Shown here: positions 27,065 to 38,984 of the stretch, piece by piece
How positions within the stretch are numbered: position 1 is the first letter of the stretch
How the letters are laid out: each line of letters opens with the position of its first letter
Origin: Paracyclopina nana
Taxonomy: Eukaryota > Arthropoda > Copepoda > Cyclopoida > Cyclopettidae
Assembly: GCA_019096065.1 (NCBI GenBank)
Contig: JAGUCH010000009.1
Location: 3,234,001 to 3,298,000 of the forward strand
Direction: 5' to 3'
DNA: 64,000 nucleotides
Notes under the pieces: model-generated
Told to the model about the DNA's origin: nothing
The model's database searches: none
Seen by the model: only the letters and a program-made list of their open reading frames with translations
Translations under genes and position numbers: made by a program

Positions 27065-29744
27065 ATGTCGAGGCTGTTTCATAGAGGCAACTCTGACCAA
27101 TCTTGCGTTGTTGCAGTGAGTGCTGTTGAGGAAGTTGTTGGTGAGGCCGAAGGCAAGAAAAGCAAAAAGGAAAATAAAAGCAGTCTCATTTCCTCCACGA
27201 AAAAAGACAAGAAAAAGTCAAAAGAAAAGGAAACCAGGTATGCCACTCTGGGAGATGACAGCTCAGCTGAAGAAGAAGTGGATGGAAAGTAAGCTATTAA
27301 TAATTCGCTCGTCTTCGAAACCTTAGTTTAAAACTGTGCACTTTAGGAGTCCACTGAAAATTAAAAAGCCCAAGCCGTTCATGTTTGGCAGTGCCAAAAA
27401 GGACAAGGAGAAGAAAAGCAAAGATGTGAAGAGTGACACCAAGGTCAGCCTGGATTTCGAGCCTCAGCCCGAGAGTCTGGCCTCAAATGCCAATGCCACT
27501 GTAGACTCCAAGGAGAAGAAGAAAGAGAAAAAGGATAAAAGTCGACTGAAGCTCGTGAAGAAATCCAAGCAAACCAGCCATGATCACGAGGATGAGGAAA
27601 GGGGAGAGGAGTTGTGCATTTTTGGAGTTCCCCTGGAAGTTGCAGCCGAACGGCAGCGTTGCCATGACGGAGTCCCACTCCCAATGGTGGTTCGCCTTTG
27701 CGTGGATCATGTGGAAGAGCATGGCTTGATGTTGGAGGGCATTTATCGATCCTCTGGGGTCAAGTCAAAGGTCAACAAGCTGAGAGCATCCTTCAATAGC
27801 CGAACTTGCTCAAGCGTCAACCTCAACGATTACGAGCCTGCAGTTGTGGCCTCTGTGCTGAAGCAAGTATGCAAATATTGTTCTGGACATTCTAAGCAAA
27901 CATTGTATGTTCAGATATGCTATTTTACACGCTATATTTGCTTATTTCCAGTATTTGAGGGAGCTGCCAGAGCCAGTGCTGACGTCTGCCTTGCTGTCAA
28001 AGTTTGAACAAGTGTCAGCCTACTCCAACCCACAAAAACGCATCGAAGGCATGAAGCAACTGATTTCGCATCTGCCAGAACCTAATAGGGCATTGCTCAA
28101 TTGGATTTTCGTCCATATGGGCCATGTCATTGAGAGGGAGAGGTTCAACAAGATGACGCTGCAAAATGTCTCCATTGTCCTGAGCCCCACTCTTAAACTG
28201 AGCCACCGAGTGCTGAGCTGCTTTTTCGAAAACTCTCACATTCTCTTTGATGCCAATAGCTTCAAAAAGTACAAGCCCCCCATCCAGGGCTCCACACTTG
28301 CCAGTCTCCCAGAAACTGAGCTGGAAATCGAGGAGGAGATCAAAAAGCAGGAGTCTTTGCTGGCTGATTTGCACCTGCAAATATCCTCAGGTGCAGCCTC
28401 CAAGAAAACCGAGGAGCAAATTTGGGAGCAGCAACGCATAGTGACCCAACTGAAACGGAAGCTGCGGAATGCCAAGAAAGGCACTTCTGAGGACGAGAGC
28501 AACAGCCTCACGAAGCCCAAATTCGAGCCCATCGAATACGAGGAGGACATTGACTTTTCTTTACGAGTTCCGAGCAGGAATGATGATACAATCAGCTTGG
28601 CGAGTCATGACATTCCACTGACAACTGCAAATGCCACTCCTATGCCTCAAGCAGCTGTAACAACTCAAAACATGCAACCAATTCAGCAGACAGTTGAGGT
28701 GTCTCCACCCAAATCCACAGTTTTAAATGTCACCACCACAGTGGATGGAATGACAAACCAAGGACAAGCCGCCATCGAGGTTGCACCTGAGCAACAACAG
28801 CAGCAGCAGCCAGAAATGGAGCATAAAGTTACTGTGATGATACATCGATCCGAGCAAATAACATCCACCAAAGGCAGCAATGAGCACAATGTCACAGTGA
28901 TCAAACTTGAAGGCCAAGAGCCGACGAGAAAGCCAGACTTTCCATTATTGCCACCTCCTCCAGCTTCCAATAAGACCAGAGTGATTCCACATACTTCCGC
29001 CGGCATTTTGAAGCCCACTCCAGCGTCACCTCCAAAGCCAGTCATGGCCGCTATTTCCACTCTGCAAGTTGTGGATGATTCGCACGTCAAGTCCAAATCT
29101 TTGCCACGTGGCCTCCCTTCAGAAATAGCCAGCTTTGACCAATTCTCAAGCGTGGCCCATGTGCCAGTCAAGAAAGTGACCTCACCCATAGAGGAAGGCG
29201 ATGAGGCGTCAGGGAATTTCATCGAGGATTTGGAGTTGGAGTGCCTCCGTTTGAAGCTCGAATATGAGGAACTCATGGCAGTGAGAAACGAATTGGAGCA
29301 ACGGAAACGTAGCGAGTACAAAGAAATGGAAGATCTGAGAGAAGAAATAGCCACGATGCAAACCTTGTACCAATACAGGTAATGTTAATTGCCTTTACAA
29401 ATACTTTCTGCTTTTAACTCTTTGTGCATTTAGGACATATTCAGTGGATAGCTCGGAAAGTTCTTCCGATGACGCAGAGGAGAAAGATGTGCGTGAAGAA
29501 GTGGATGAGCTTACCAAAGTGCTATCTGATCTCGTGCGTGAAAATCGAGAACTTGAGGTAATAAGAATAATGAGCCTTCCCTAATAATTGGCTTTGCATC
29601 AATTAGTTCTATTTTTAGGAGAAGAGGCTCCAGCTTTGCCAAAAGATTCAAGATGAACGATCTGCTTGCATAAATCTCCGAGTTCACATTCGACTTGAGC
29701 AGGAGCGAATTCAAAGGCGTAGAATGGACAGGAAGCAGTTGTGA
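27065..29744 (+). CDS. RalBP1 (Rlip): RalA-binding protein 1 (RhoGAP, RLIP76)
   Basis: Effector of Ral that also acts as a GAP for Cdc42/Rac and links to endocytosis and the exocyst. Exons 27065-27288, 27347-27866, 27952-29378, 29434-29557, 29619-29744; 806 codons. Order: Lys-rich N-terminus; RhoGAP domain from IFGVPLEVAAERQR through GIYRSSGVKSKV (arginine finger), YLRELPEPVL and NVSIVLSPTLKLS; then the Ral-binding region (ELEIEEEIKKQESLLADLH...RIVTQLKRKLRNAKK); a Gln/Pro-rich linker with six consecutive Gln at about 28792; and a C-terminal coiled coil (LELECLRLKLEYEELMAVRN, VDELTKVLSDLVRENRELE). The RhoGAP core and Ral-binding coil make the identity firm. The linker is long compared with mammals. 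Confidence 0.94.
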
Positions 29745-29747
29745 TAA

Positions 29748-29753
29748 TTTATT
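29748..29753 (-). terminator. Poly(A) signal AATAAA of MTFP1
   Basis: On the minus strand, 4 nt beyond the RalBP1 stop codon on the plus strand, so the two transcripts should overlap at their 3' ends. Confidence 0.55.
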
Positions 29754-29831
29754 AAGATTTCTACTACTATGTAGCTTACTTTGAGCATGAGATTGTCTAA
29801 AATAGCCTCTGAAATTCGGATGGATTCTGTT

Positions 29832-30402
29832 TCACTCAGCTTTGGCCTCTGCACCTCCTATCCATTTTCGGGTGGTTTGGTCCATACCAAAATGGACAAG
29901 GCTGTCAATAGGGTGAACTATGAATGGGATCACACCTAAGCCTATGAAAGTCGTGGCCCATTTCCTCTGAGTTAATGGGATTTTGGGAGCGGTTTTGGCC
30001 AACATGACCAGAGATGCGGCGCAAATTCGGTTTATAGTGAACCCTGGTATGATCACTGATGCCAAAGCTTGCCACACCAGAGTATCAAAGGCTGCAACGC
30101 CAACTTTGGCCATGGCTCCTTCTTGGTTGCCAAGTGCTTTCTTTGCCTAAATAAATCTTATTAGGATTCTTCCATAGCAGAATCAGATAAGTCATATGAG
30201 TTACCTTTGATGCTTTGTCATATGTGTCAGCAAGGACATAGACTGAAGCCACTCCATATGAAGCTAATACAACTTTTTTGTCGACCAAGGCACGAAATGC
30301 TTCACCCACTTCGTTGGCATACCCCAAAAGTCTCACTGGGGTATCACGATAAATATCCACTTCCTTTGCCTCTTCGCTTTTACTGACAGGAGGAGAGGCC
30401 AT
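29832..30402 (-). CDS. MTFP1: Mitochondrial fission process protein 1 (MTP18)
   Basis: Inner mitochondrial membrane protein needed for fission. Two exons, 30205-30402 and 29832-30146; 170 codons, close to the human 166. Family motifs in order: DIYRDTPVRLLGYANEVGEA, SYGVASVYVLADTYDKASK, DTLVWQALASVIIPGFTINR, AASLVMLAKTAPKIPL, and the final IPFIVHPIDSLVHFGMDQT. Three or four hydrophobic segments are visible. It lies tail to tail with RalBP1, 87 bp between stop codons. Confidence 0.95.
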
Positions 30403-30856
30403 TTTGCTTTTTTCCTCTTATGAAGTTACTTGCAGTGCAGTTACCTGCACTTTTAAACAGCAGCGCTGCCCAAAGATGCAAAGGAAAGGTGATCTTTCAA
30501 GTGCAGCACATCTCGAAAAATGGAGTCTGTTTACATTTGTGACAGCTAGCTTGGGCGTCATGCAGTCATGCACTGTGATTGAAAAAGGCATGTGCAGTCC
30601 CTAGCGACTTGTGTCATTAATCATCAATTTTAGGCGCTCAGCATGACCCTGCACAAGTGTAAATTGATTTTTTATGCAAAAATGGGGCTGTTTGTTGTCT
30701 CGTTTGGAAGCTACACAAAGGCTGCATCTGCAGCACATGATTAGATGTGGAAAATAACGGAACATTTAGGACACTAAGAGTCACGCAACCTCTTAACGGG
30801 CAGGACTTTCTTTTTTATGAGTGTCACAATACCTGACCAAATTATTTTGAAACAAA
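30403..30856. promoter_or_regulatory. Divergent spacer MTFP1 / IFT22
   Basis: 454 bp between the two start codons. No clear TATA; probably holds both promoters. Confidence 0.35.
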
Positions 30857-31557
30857 ATGTCCAAAGACGCTGGTGTCAAAGTTAAAGTAGCCTTGATTGG
30901 TCCTTGTGAATCTGGTAAAAGTGTCATTGCCAATTTCCTATCAGATGCCACTGAAAACTCGATCGAAGAGTATCATCCAACTCACGTCGTTCGCATTTTG
31001 GAGTTTGAGTCGGTAAAAATCGAAAAAATACATTATCTAAAATTAATGTCAAGTAATCAGAGTTGGTTTAGCCTGTGACTCAGGGAAATCGACAATCAAG
31101 AGCTGACGTTGAACTTTGGGATTGCAGTGGCAGCTCCAGATTCAGCACATCTTGGCCAGCTATTGTGTGGGAACTCCATGGAGTGATTTTCGTATTCAAT
31201 CCGGATAATGAGTCACACGGAGCAGATTTGGACTTTTACTATGACAACTTTGTCAAAAAGTCCGGTTTGCTAGACTCGAATTGCATCGTTTTTGCCCACG
31301 TGCGTGGAGGAAGCAGCAACAAAAAAGCTAAACTGTGTAATAAAATCTTTCTGCAAGCAGATATCAAAGCCTTTTGTAATTTAACTTTTGCTTTTCTAGC
31401 TAAAAACTTTGGTAGGATCCCTCAGCTGGAAGTGAACTTGGAGGACGAGGCCAATGGAATGAGGGCAGATTTTCAAAGATTTATTGGGACCTTGGCATCA
31501 AATTTGTCCGAACGAAGAGACCAGGTCGAAATGAACATCATGAGCATGCGAGGATAA
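30857..31557 (+). CDS. IFT22: Intraflagellar transport protein 22 (RabL5)
   Basis: Rab-like small GTPase subunit of the IFT-B complex, acting in cilia. Exons 30857-31012, 31072-31336, 31400-31557; 192 codons (human 185). P-loop GPCESGKSVIANFL; switch region HPTHVVRILEFES/PVTQG; LWDCSGSSRFSTSWPAI in place of the usual DTxG motif; VFNPDNESH; C-terminal NLEDEANGMRADF and RRDQVEMNIMS, all matching IFT22. It lacks a canonical NKxD and prenylation motif, as expected for this family. The second intron is 63 bp, stop-free and a multiple of three. AATAAA lies at 31707-31712. Confidence 0.93.
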
Positions 31558-31706
31558 ATTATTTGCCACAATCGATTTTTCCAACAGAATACATACTACT
31601 ACGAATGTAAAGAATAGCTTGGGTGTGAGTGAAGCTTCTACCACAAATATTGTAACCATAGTGACCCAAGTGACTAATGGCACTAATAACGATTTCTGAT
31701 AAGAGA

Positions 31707-31712
31707 AATAAA
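31707..31712 (+). terminator. Poly(A) signal AATAAA of IFT22
   Basis: About 150 nt past the IFT22 stop codon. The rest of 31713-32156 shows nothing beyond a CT-rich leader before the tubulin ATG. Confidence 0.5.
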
Positions 31713-32156
31713 ATGGCCATAATTCAGCAAGGCCTATTTTGAGTTAATGCGTCACAAATCACTCTAAAAATTTTTTTTGCTATAAATGCATTTTATGTAT
31801 CTGTAAGCATGCAAATAATTTAAAAATTGTACGCTACAAAATGAATACCATCTAGATAAGGCCAAATCCCTCATTTAGTAACTATAAAATGTAATTTTTT
31901 AAGTTGGAGGTAATGGAAAGCCCTGCTAGCAAACTAGTGTCAAGTGCTTCTTTTATTGGTTCACTCGACAATAACGCAGAGTTGGTTCAGTCATAAGCAA
32001 ACTTTCCATGCCTATACTATACTACCATACAAGTAAATTCTCACATTAGGCCTAAAGTAAATAGCTGATTTACTTTCTTGCCTGCAACAACTCTACCTGT
32101 TGAGAGCAGAGAGGAGAGGAAATCTGGCCATCAATCTGCTTTTTTTACCTGTCACC

Positions 32157-33767
32157 ATGGGAATGGTAAGTGAAGTAGCAGCAGCTAAAAATAAGTAAAA
32201 GCAGGCAGAAAAATCAAAACCATGAGAAGAGTGAGTTAAAACGAGGTTGAATTATATGCTCAAAGAGCTTAAAGTAACAGGATCTTTTTAAATGTGCAGA
32301 GAGAAGTGATTTCGATCCACATTGGCCAGGCTGGCTGCCAAATGGGCAACGCAGCCTGGGAGCTCTATTGCTTGGAACATGGCATCTACCCAGATGGCCA
32401 AATGCCCTCAGATGAAAGTGTTGGTGGCGGAGATGATTCCTTCAACACTTTCTTCTCAGAAACGAGCACAGGGAAGCATGTGCCAAGGGCCATATTTGTA
32501 GACTTGGAGCCCTCGGTGATTGACGAAATTCGCACTGGAACTTACAGGCAGTTGTTCCACCCCAACAACCTCATCACTGGCAAGGAAGATGCTGCCAATA
32601 ATTATGCACGTGGTCACTACACAATTGGGAAAGAGCAGATTGATGTGAGTGTGGACAAAATCAGGCAGATTTCAGACCAGTGCGCCAGCCTTCAGGTATT
32701 CTTTAAAATGCTGTTATTTCTCATAAATAAGTAAACATGCCTGTAAAATAGGGATTCATAATTTTCCATGCTTTTGGAGGCGGCACTGGATCAGGCTTCA
32801 CCTCACTGTTAATGGACAGGTTGGTCTCGGAATATGCCAAAAAAGCCAAATTGGAGTTTGTGATTTACCCAGCCCCTCAAATGGCTCCTGCCATAGTCGA
32901 GCCTTATAACGCCATCTTGACCACCCACACGAGCCTCGAATTAACCGATGTCTCGTTTTTGGTCGACAATCAAGCCATTTACGAGCTCTGCAAGAAAAAC
33001 CTGCAAGTTGACCGACCCACCTACACCAACTTGAACAGAATCATCGCTCAAATCGTCTCTTCGATCACAGCCTCACTCCGATTTGATGGGGCTTTGAATG
33101 TGGACTTGAATGAGTTCCAGCATAATTTGGTCCCATACCCAAGAATCCATTTCCCATTGGTTACCTACGCTCCCATCGTTTCAGCAGAAAAGGCCTACCA
33201 TGAAAAGGTGACAATCGATGAAATCACCACGGCTTGCTTTGAGCCAGGCAATCAAATGGTCAAGTGCGACCCAAGGAATGGAAAGTATATGGCCATTTGT
33301 TTGCTGTACAGAGGAGATGTGGTCCCAAGGGACGTCAATGCTTCAATAGCAAAGCTGAAAAAACAACGTGCAATCCAATTTGTCGATTGGTGTCCCACAG
33401 GATTCAAAGTGAGCATCATAGTTTATGATTGTTAATTGTCAAGTCCTTTCTTCAATTGCACTCATAGGTTGGCATCAATTATCAACCTCCTACAGTTGTT
33501 CCTGGAGGAGATTTGGCCAAAGTTCCACGTGCAGTTTGTGCTCTAACCAATACAACTGCAGTTTGCGAAGCCTGGGCTCGACTCGATTTCAAGTTCGATT
33601 TGATGTACAGCAAAAGGGCCTTCGTGCACTGGTACGTCTCTGAGGGGATGGAAGAGGGGGAGTTTGCTGAGGCCAGAGAAGATTTGGCAGCCTTGGAGTT
33701 GGATTATCGAGAAGTGGTTGAGGAGAGTCCAAGCGGAGATGAGAGCTACTATTCAGGCCAAAATTAA
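32157..33767 (+). CDS. Alpha-tubulin, divergent isotype
   Basis: Microtubule subunit. Exons 32157-32165 (ATGGGAATG, then gtaagt), 32300-32695, 32752-33408, 33468-33767; 453 codons. Alpha-tubulin motifs: [16 protein letters not shown], the tubulin signature FGGGTGSGF, and [20 protein letters not shown] with the catalytic Glu of the alpha subunit; the eight-residue alpha-specific insert TVVPGGDL is present. Odd points: the acetylation site Lys40 is Glu (PSDESVGGG); the tail is short, weakly acidic and ends SYYSGQN rather than EEY; and two in-frame ATGs give an N-terminus MGMREV instead of MREC. Probably a specialised (for example germline) isotype rather than the main one; this is inference. 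AATAAA is at 33805-33810. Confidence 0.95.
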
Positions 33768-33810
33768 CTGCGAATGCCAAAATATTGTTGAATATCACTA
33801 TACGAATAAA

Positions 33811-34398
33811 CATGGTCGTTTCCCTTTTCCCTTTCTTCGTTTCCTATTTTTTAGGACAATGGCACATTTATTACTTTCCACATTTGCTTATTTCGTTCTG
33901 TTTTTTCGCTGGCCACAACGCAAATTCACATAGATAATTTGTTCGGCCTATTTCCTTGTTCTCGGAAATGGGGACTTGAGCGATTGAAGCTGATTAATAT
34001 TAATTTCATATTGGGTCAAATATAGTAGCATTCGCAGAATATTTTACATACATGTGTGACACATAGAGGAACAACGTAAGCGTGCATATTCCTTTTTTTC
34101 ATAATTGATGATCAATGCATAGAAATGGGGCGATTTCAATCATGGTTAGCACTTTAAAAGTTAATTGTCGACGTAAAAAATTTTCTTAACCCAACTGAAA
34201 CAATTCCTACTGTGGAATTGAAGCTCCATAATCACGTTTCCATGGCAGTCAAATTATGTACTAATATGTTTTGTATCGTTTTTGTAAAAGCGTTTTCTCT
34301 ATGCCACCCGTACCCAAGAAGTTGTCCACCACTTTTTATGACTTTTAGTTGAAACAATTTTATGCTTTAAGACGGTCTTGTTATCGTTCTAAAGCACA
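33811..34398. other. Intergenic, nothing recognised
   Basis: Downstream flank of alpha-tubulin and upstream flank of the PAN-like/kelch gene. A pyrimidine-rich tract lies near 33815-33915. Confidence 0.4.
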
Positions 34399-37300
34399 AT
34401 GCAGCAAAATTACATGGCCATATTTTTGCTTGCCATGGTAGCACAACGCATGTCATCAACCTTGTACCAGAGAATGGTGCTTCCAGCATCAATTTGGCCA
34501 TCAAGCATTTTTAAGGATGCCAATCCTGCAAAATCGGTTATTGAGTGTGGACTGCAATGTACACTAAATGTTAGGTGTGATGGATTCAAGTTCACGAAAC
34601 CAGAATCTTGTTTCCTAGCTGATTTTAAAGCAAATTCTGATATCATAGGCATTCAGCAAAATGAGGGCATCATGCACATTGACAAAGGTATAACTTAAAA
34701 TAATTAATCACTAAGCATATAAGGTTAGGGCCGAATCAAATTAATTCTGAACATCGTGAGCTCAATCTATTTTCTCAACATGTTCAGAATGATCAGTGAC
34801 ACAACACATTGACTTGATGAAGGTCACGACCCAAACTATTTCCAACACCCAAAATATATATTTTTTCTGAAATCTTGTAATATTACGGTTCATTTGATTG
34901 TATCTTAAAATTCTGGCCTATGCTATGGCTTCTCATAACATAAAAAAACCTTCTAGCACCTATAGTTTTTTATTATCCCTAAAAAATGAACTGTTTTTGC
35001 GCTAAACGTTTTTTAATGTTATATAACATTAGTAATGTAACATAAGTAACATATGTAATGTTTCTGGAAGCGATAGACCAGGATTTTTAATTTAGCGCCA
35101 AATGAGCCCTTGGGACTCACGCTTTCAGAAAATATATCATTCTTCCCTTCCATTCATCGCTTCCCTATAGCTAGTTTGTATTTCAAGCCAAAAATCATTT
35201 ATTGCAATGTTTGGGCTATCTTTTTTCAAATAGGTAAAATGAAAAATGGCCTCTATAACTGTTACGCTGTTGCGGATGGTTGGTTCAACAGGGCGACATC
35301 GACAAAAGAAGTGCTCGCAACTTCAACTGACGTAGGTTGCATTCATGAGTGCACTTTTGTACAAGATGCAAATTGTGGCTTTTATGTGTATGATCCAGAA
35401 TCCGAAATTTGCTACTTTGGTCTTAGTACTATGCAAAACAGCTCAACTGACCCTAAAAATAAGAGTTGGAGTGGCATAGAACTGTGTGTGAAAAAAAGTA
35501 ACTGCATGCATTTTTCGTATATTCGTCTATTTTTCAATATTGATCCTCTATTATTCTAGCTTTTGCATCTGAGGTAGCGGCAAAGGTAAATGAAATGCAA
35601 AAAGCTAGTCAAGAATTTCCAATTTCAAAATGGAATCAGCATGTCTACGTGGAGAATTCACCAATCTTGTCTCGCTCAGATTGTGGAGTAATCTGCATCT
35701 TGGACTTGTGCCATTTTTATGTGCACTTTGGTGACACATGTTATTTGGGTCAATTTACTTCTACGAACAACACATCCAATATTCTAAGTGGGAATGTGGA
35801 AGTTTATTTGAATTCAGGTTATAAGATTTTGGGGGCAAAAGCCGTATAATAACTTTATGGAAATGAAAGAGACAAAGAAGGCTTGGAATTGTTTTTACCA
35901 AAAAGTTGAGGAATTGATATGATTTCGATGAAGTAAAACTAGAAAAATTCGCCCATGAAAATGCAGTTCGGCCTAAAGCTCAACTTAATCACCAAGAGGT
36001 TTCATTCTGAGCTAAAGACAATTTTCACCTCTTTGAATACAAGGATAATGCAATTTCATTAAAATGCTGTCCATTTTTCAGAATCTTTGGGTACTTATGT
36101 CAATTCAGGGATGATTGAGTCATCAGCTTTTTATCACAAATACGTGATACAAGAAATCTTGGACACGCCAACAGAGAATGTGTGCAAATTGCATTGCATC
36201 CATGGGCCCAAATGTCATTATGTCACTTTTGATCCTGTCACCTCCACGTGCTCACTTGGATTTTTGGCACCAGAAACACCCCTTTTTCAATTCAGATACC
36301 GCGGTGCCCTTCGCACATTCATCTTGCAGGAAAAGATGAAAGAATCCTCGATGTTGCAGTACTTCTCAAATCCTTCACAAGATAACAATTGGTCCACTCA
36401 AGTTTTAGTAACCAAGATCGATGTGAAAAGAATCGAAGTATGTGCTGCGCTCACAATTTTGTCAGTGGAGGAATATAATATGTTTAGCTATGAGGCGTCT
36501 TCTAAAAATTGCCACCTTGGAGTCACACTAAGCTATGAATCTTCAGCTCCATTGATGAATGCTTCAACAATATTTATTTTACAAAGTAAGAACATATATG
36601 AAGAACAGTAATTTTTTTCTAGATAACAACAGCAATCTTAAAAAAGGAAGCATACTTGTGACAAATGGCGTTACTGATGCAGCCGGAGCAGGTCTCAAAA
36701 CGGAGCAATTTGACATCCAAGGTGGAAGATTATGTGAATCATATCCATACTCTGCTCATGACGTGCGTGGAGCAGCTTCTGGATTGCTTGGAGGTGCACC
36801 GATTATATGCGGGGGGTATGTCAATGGATCTGCCTATTCCAAGGTTTGCACGTTCATTGGGCATAGTGAGCCATTTGTGACCATGAATGAAGCAAGAGGT
36901 TGGCCAGGAGGAATTTCACTGAATGGAACTCACTTTTTGGTCACTGGAGGTTCTGATGGTGTGAATTGGTTTAGTTCGAGCGAAATTATTTCGTTAGATG
37001 GAAAGGTTTCAACAGGACCAGATCTCCCAATGGGAATGCATGCAGCCTGCATGACAAAAATCAACAAGGATGCAGCCATTTTGTTAGGCGGAATTAAAAG
37101 TGGAGGACAGACGCGCTTTTCCTCAGCCTGGTTCTTCAACTTGAACACTCTCTCATGGACACCAGGACCAAGCATGAGTGTGGTCAGAAGTGAGCCAACT
37201 TGTGGATCTTATACTCATAATGGAAATACCTATGTCGTAGTTACTGGTGGATGGACTGATGAGGGTTTGGGCCTCAAAGTTACTGAAATTCTTCATATCC

Positions 37301-37622
37301 TGCCAGATGCAAGTCTAACTTGGGTTCGAGGTACGTTTCAAATACATCTGATTTGAATAGCGATATAGCATTAAAGGGGTATCTTTTTAAAGGGCCAGAC
37401 TTTCCTTTCGGAATTGCCGGAAGTGGACGAATGCTTACGGAGAGAAACAAAGTTATTGTGATTGGTGGCTTTTCGGGAGACTTTGCTACTCCAAATCGTA
37501 GAGAGTTTTTACAGCTCACCTGTAATGGGGAGAATTGCACCAATTGGAATCAGTTGAGCATGGAGCTATCAGTGGGACGCAATGCTTTCACCGCATTAAG
37601 TGTGCCTGGTGACTTTTGCTGA
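34399..37622 (+). CDS. Secreted multi-PAN-like and kelch-repeat protein, function unknown
   Basis: Not a family I can name. Six exons, 34399-34687, 35234-35497, 35560-35817, 36082-36585, 36623-37330, 37393-37622; every junction is phase 1; 750 codons. The N-terminus has a signal-peptide-like stretch (MAIFLLAMVA). Then come about five apple/PAN-like modules with the pattern C-x3-C...C-x-F...C-x-L/F: ECGLQCTLNVRCDGFKF, GCIHECTFVQDANCGFYVY, DCGVICILDLCHFYVHF, VCKLHCIHGPKCHYVTF, and a weaker fifth. The C-terminal half holds kelch repeats (IICGGYVNG, FLVTGGSDGVNWFSSSEI, ILLGGIKSGG, VVVTGGWTDEG, IVIGGFSGD), enough for a beta-propeller. It is likely a secreted binding protein, perhaps for glycans or in immunity; that role is inference. 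No membrane segment after the signal. Confidence 0.85.
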
Positions 37623-37657
37623 ATTAAAGCCATTTTTCATTTCTTCTGTAAATTGAC

Positions 37658-37663
37658 ATTAAA
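37658..37663 (+). terminator. Poly(A) signal variant ATTAAA of the PAN-like/kelch gene
   Basis: ATTAAA 35 nt past the stop codon. Confidence 0.4.
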
Positions 37664-37867
37664 GTTTTCTGACAACTATTTTTCACCCGAGCGTAGTGAG
37701 GTACTGAATTTTCCAGCATGTAAATTGTCACAAGCAACGATCTTTTCACGTCCATCTGAAAGACTCGAGTCCCAAATGAGTCAATGTGAAAGTTACCAAG
37801 GCTCTGGTGTGCTTTCTAATTGCACGATATCTGCAGTTTACTAGTCTATTAAATATTATGCTAATAA

Positions 37868-38984
37868 TCATAGGGCAATACTAAAATAGCTAATGATTTT
37901 GATTGCAAACTCGTAGCCCAAGAAAGCAGCAGCATTTGCTGGTCCTGCTCTTAGCAGAATGGGCCCAGCTCCAAGGAAAAATCCTCTCACTCCTCGAAGT
38001 TTGTACAATTGAGCAGCATTTGCAACAGCCGACTTTGATCCTGGATCTGACTGATGCCGACTCTTGATCACATCCAAGGGAATAGCGATTGTCCATCCAG
38101 CTAAACCAGCTAATGATCCAGATGCCACAGTACCCAAGAGTCCAAATTGTTTGAACTTTTGTCTGAGATAGTCATAAAGGAGGAAATAGGTGCCAAAACT
38201 AGGGACATCACGAGCAAACGTGATTAGGGTTCCTTTGAAGATGCCTTTGAAGCCTTCAGTGTGCACAATGTGCTTGATGCAAGCAAATTGTCCTTTCACA
38301 GTCCCATCTATTTGCATGATCACCTGAAACCATCAAAACTTAGTCATCTCAATTCTGGCAAATTAGGATAGGAGAAAATAACAGTTATATCGCATTAAAC
38401 ACCTCTAAAAAGCCATGTACCTTAATTCTCTCGAGTGGAGCAACTATGAAGGGTACAACCAGGATTTGAGACATGGCTCCAGACACAAAAATAGCTCCAT
38501 AGTTATTGCCTTGGGCCTGACTGTCAATTAGACAATTTCTGACAACTGCATTTGTGTAAAACATGAGAGCGAATTTGGGCAAAGCCACGACAGCCAGTCC
38601 TGATATTCCCCTATAGCAAAGCCAAAATAGATTTTCATCCATAAGTTGGCATGCCAGACAAATTACCTGAATAATGTCAAAGGGCCTTCATTGATCACAA
38701 TACTTCTGAAGCAATCCCAGGCACTTTTGTAAAATGGCGGAGATTTGGTCTGGAGTCTGACCTTGACTGTGTCAAAAGGAAACCCGACTACCAATGAGCA
38801 AAGGCCTCCGAATCCACCTGCCAGCAAATTGGCTTTTGGACTCAATCTGGTCCGGTTATTCTAAAAGCAGTTACGCTCTCAATTTTCGGCTTTATGCTAC
38901 AGGTGAGGGCAAAGTTACCTTGGACAAGTCTTGATTGCTCCAAAAATCCGATATACCAGATGACTCAGGAATGACAGTCTTCAT
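37868..38984 (-). CDS. Mitochondrial carrier, carnitine/acylcarnitine-translocase-like
   Basis: Inner-membrane solute carrier of the SLC25 family. Exons 38919-38984, 38667-38860, 38421-38610, 37868-38323; 301 codons. Three repeats carry the Px[DE]xx[KR] signature: FPFDTVKVRLQT, APLERIKVIMQ, IPLDVIKSRHQS. LLAGGFGG, KGTLITFARDVPSFGTYFL and RAGPANAAAFLGYE resemble SLC25A20 (CACT) most, but the middle repeat is diverged, so the substrate is uncertain. It may be one of several CACT-like paralogues. Convergent with the PAN-like/kelch gene. Confidence 0.88.
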
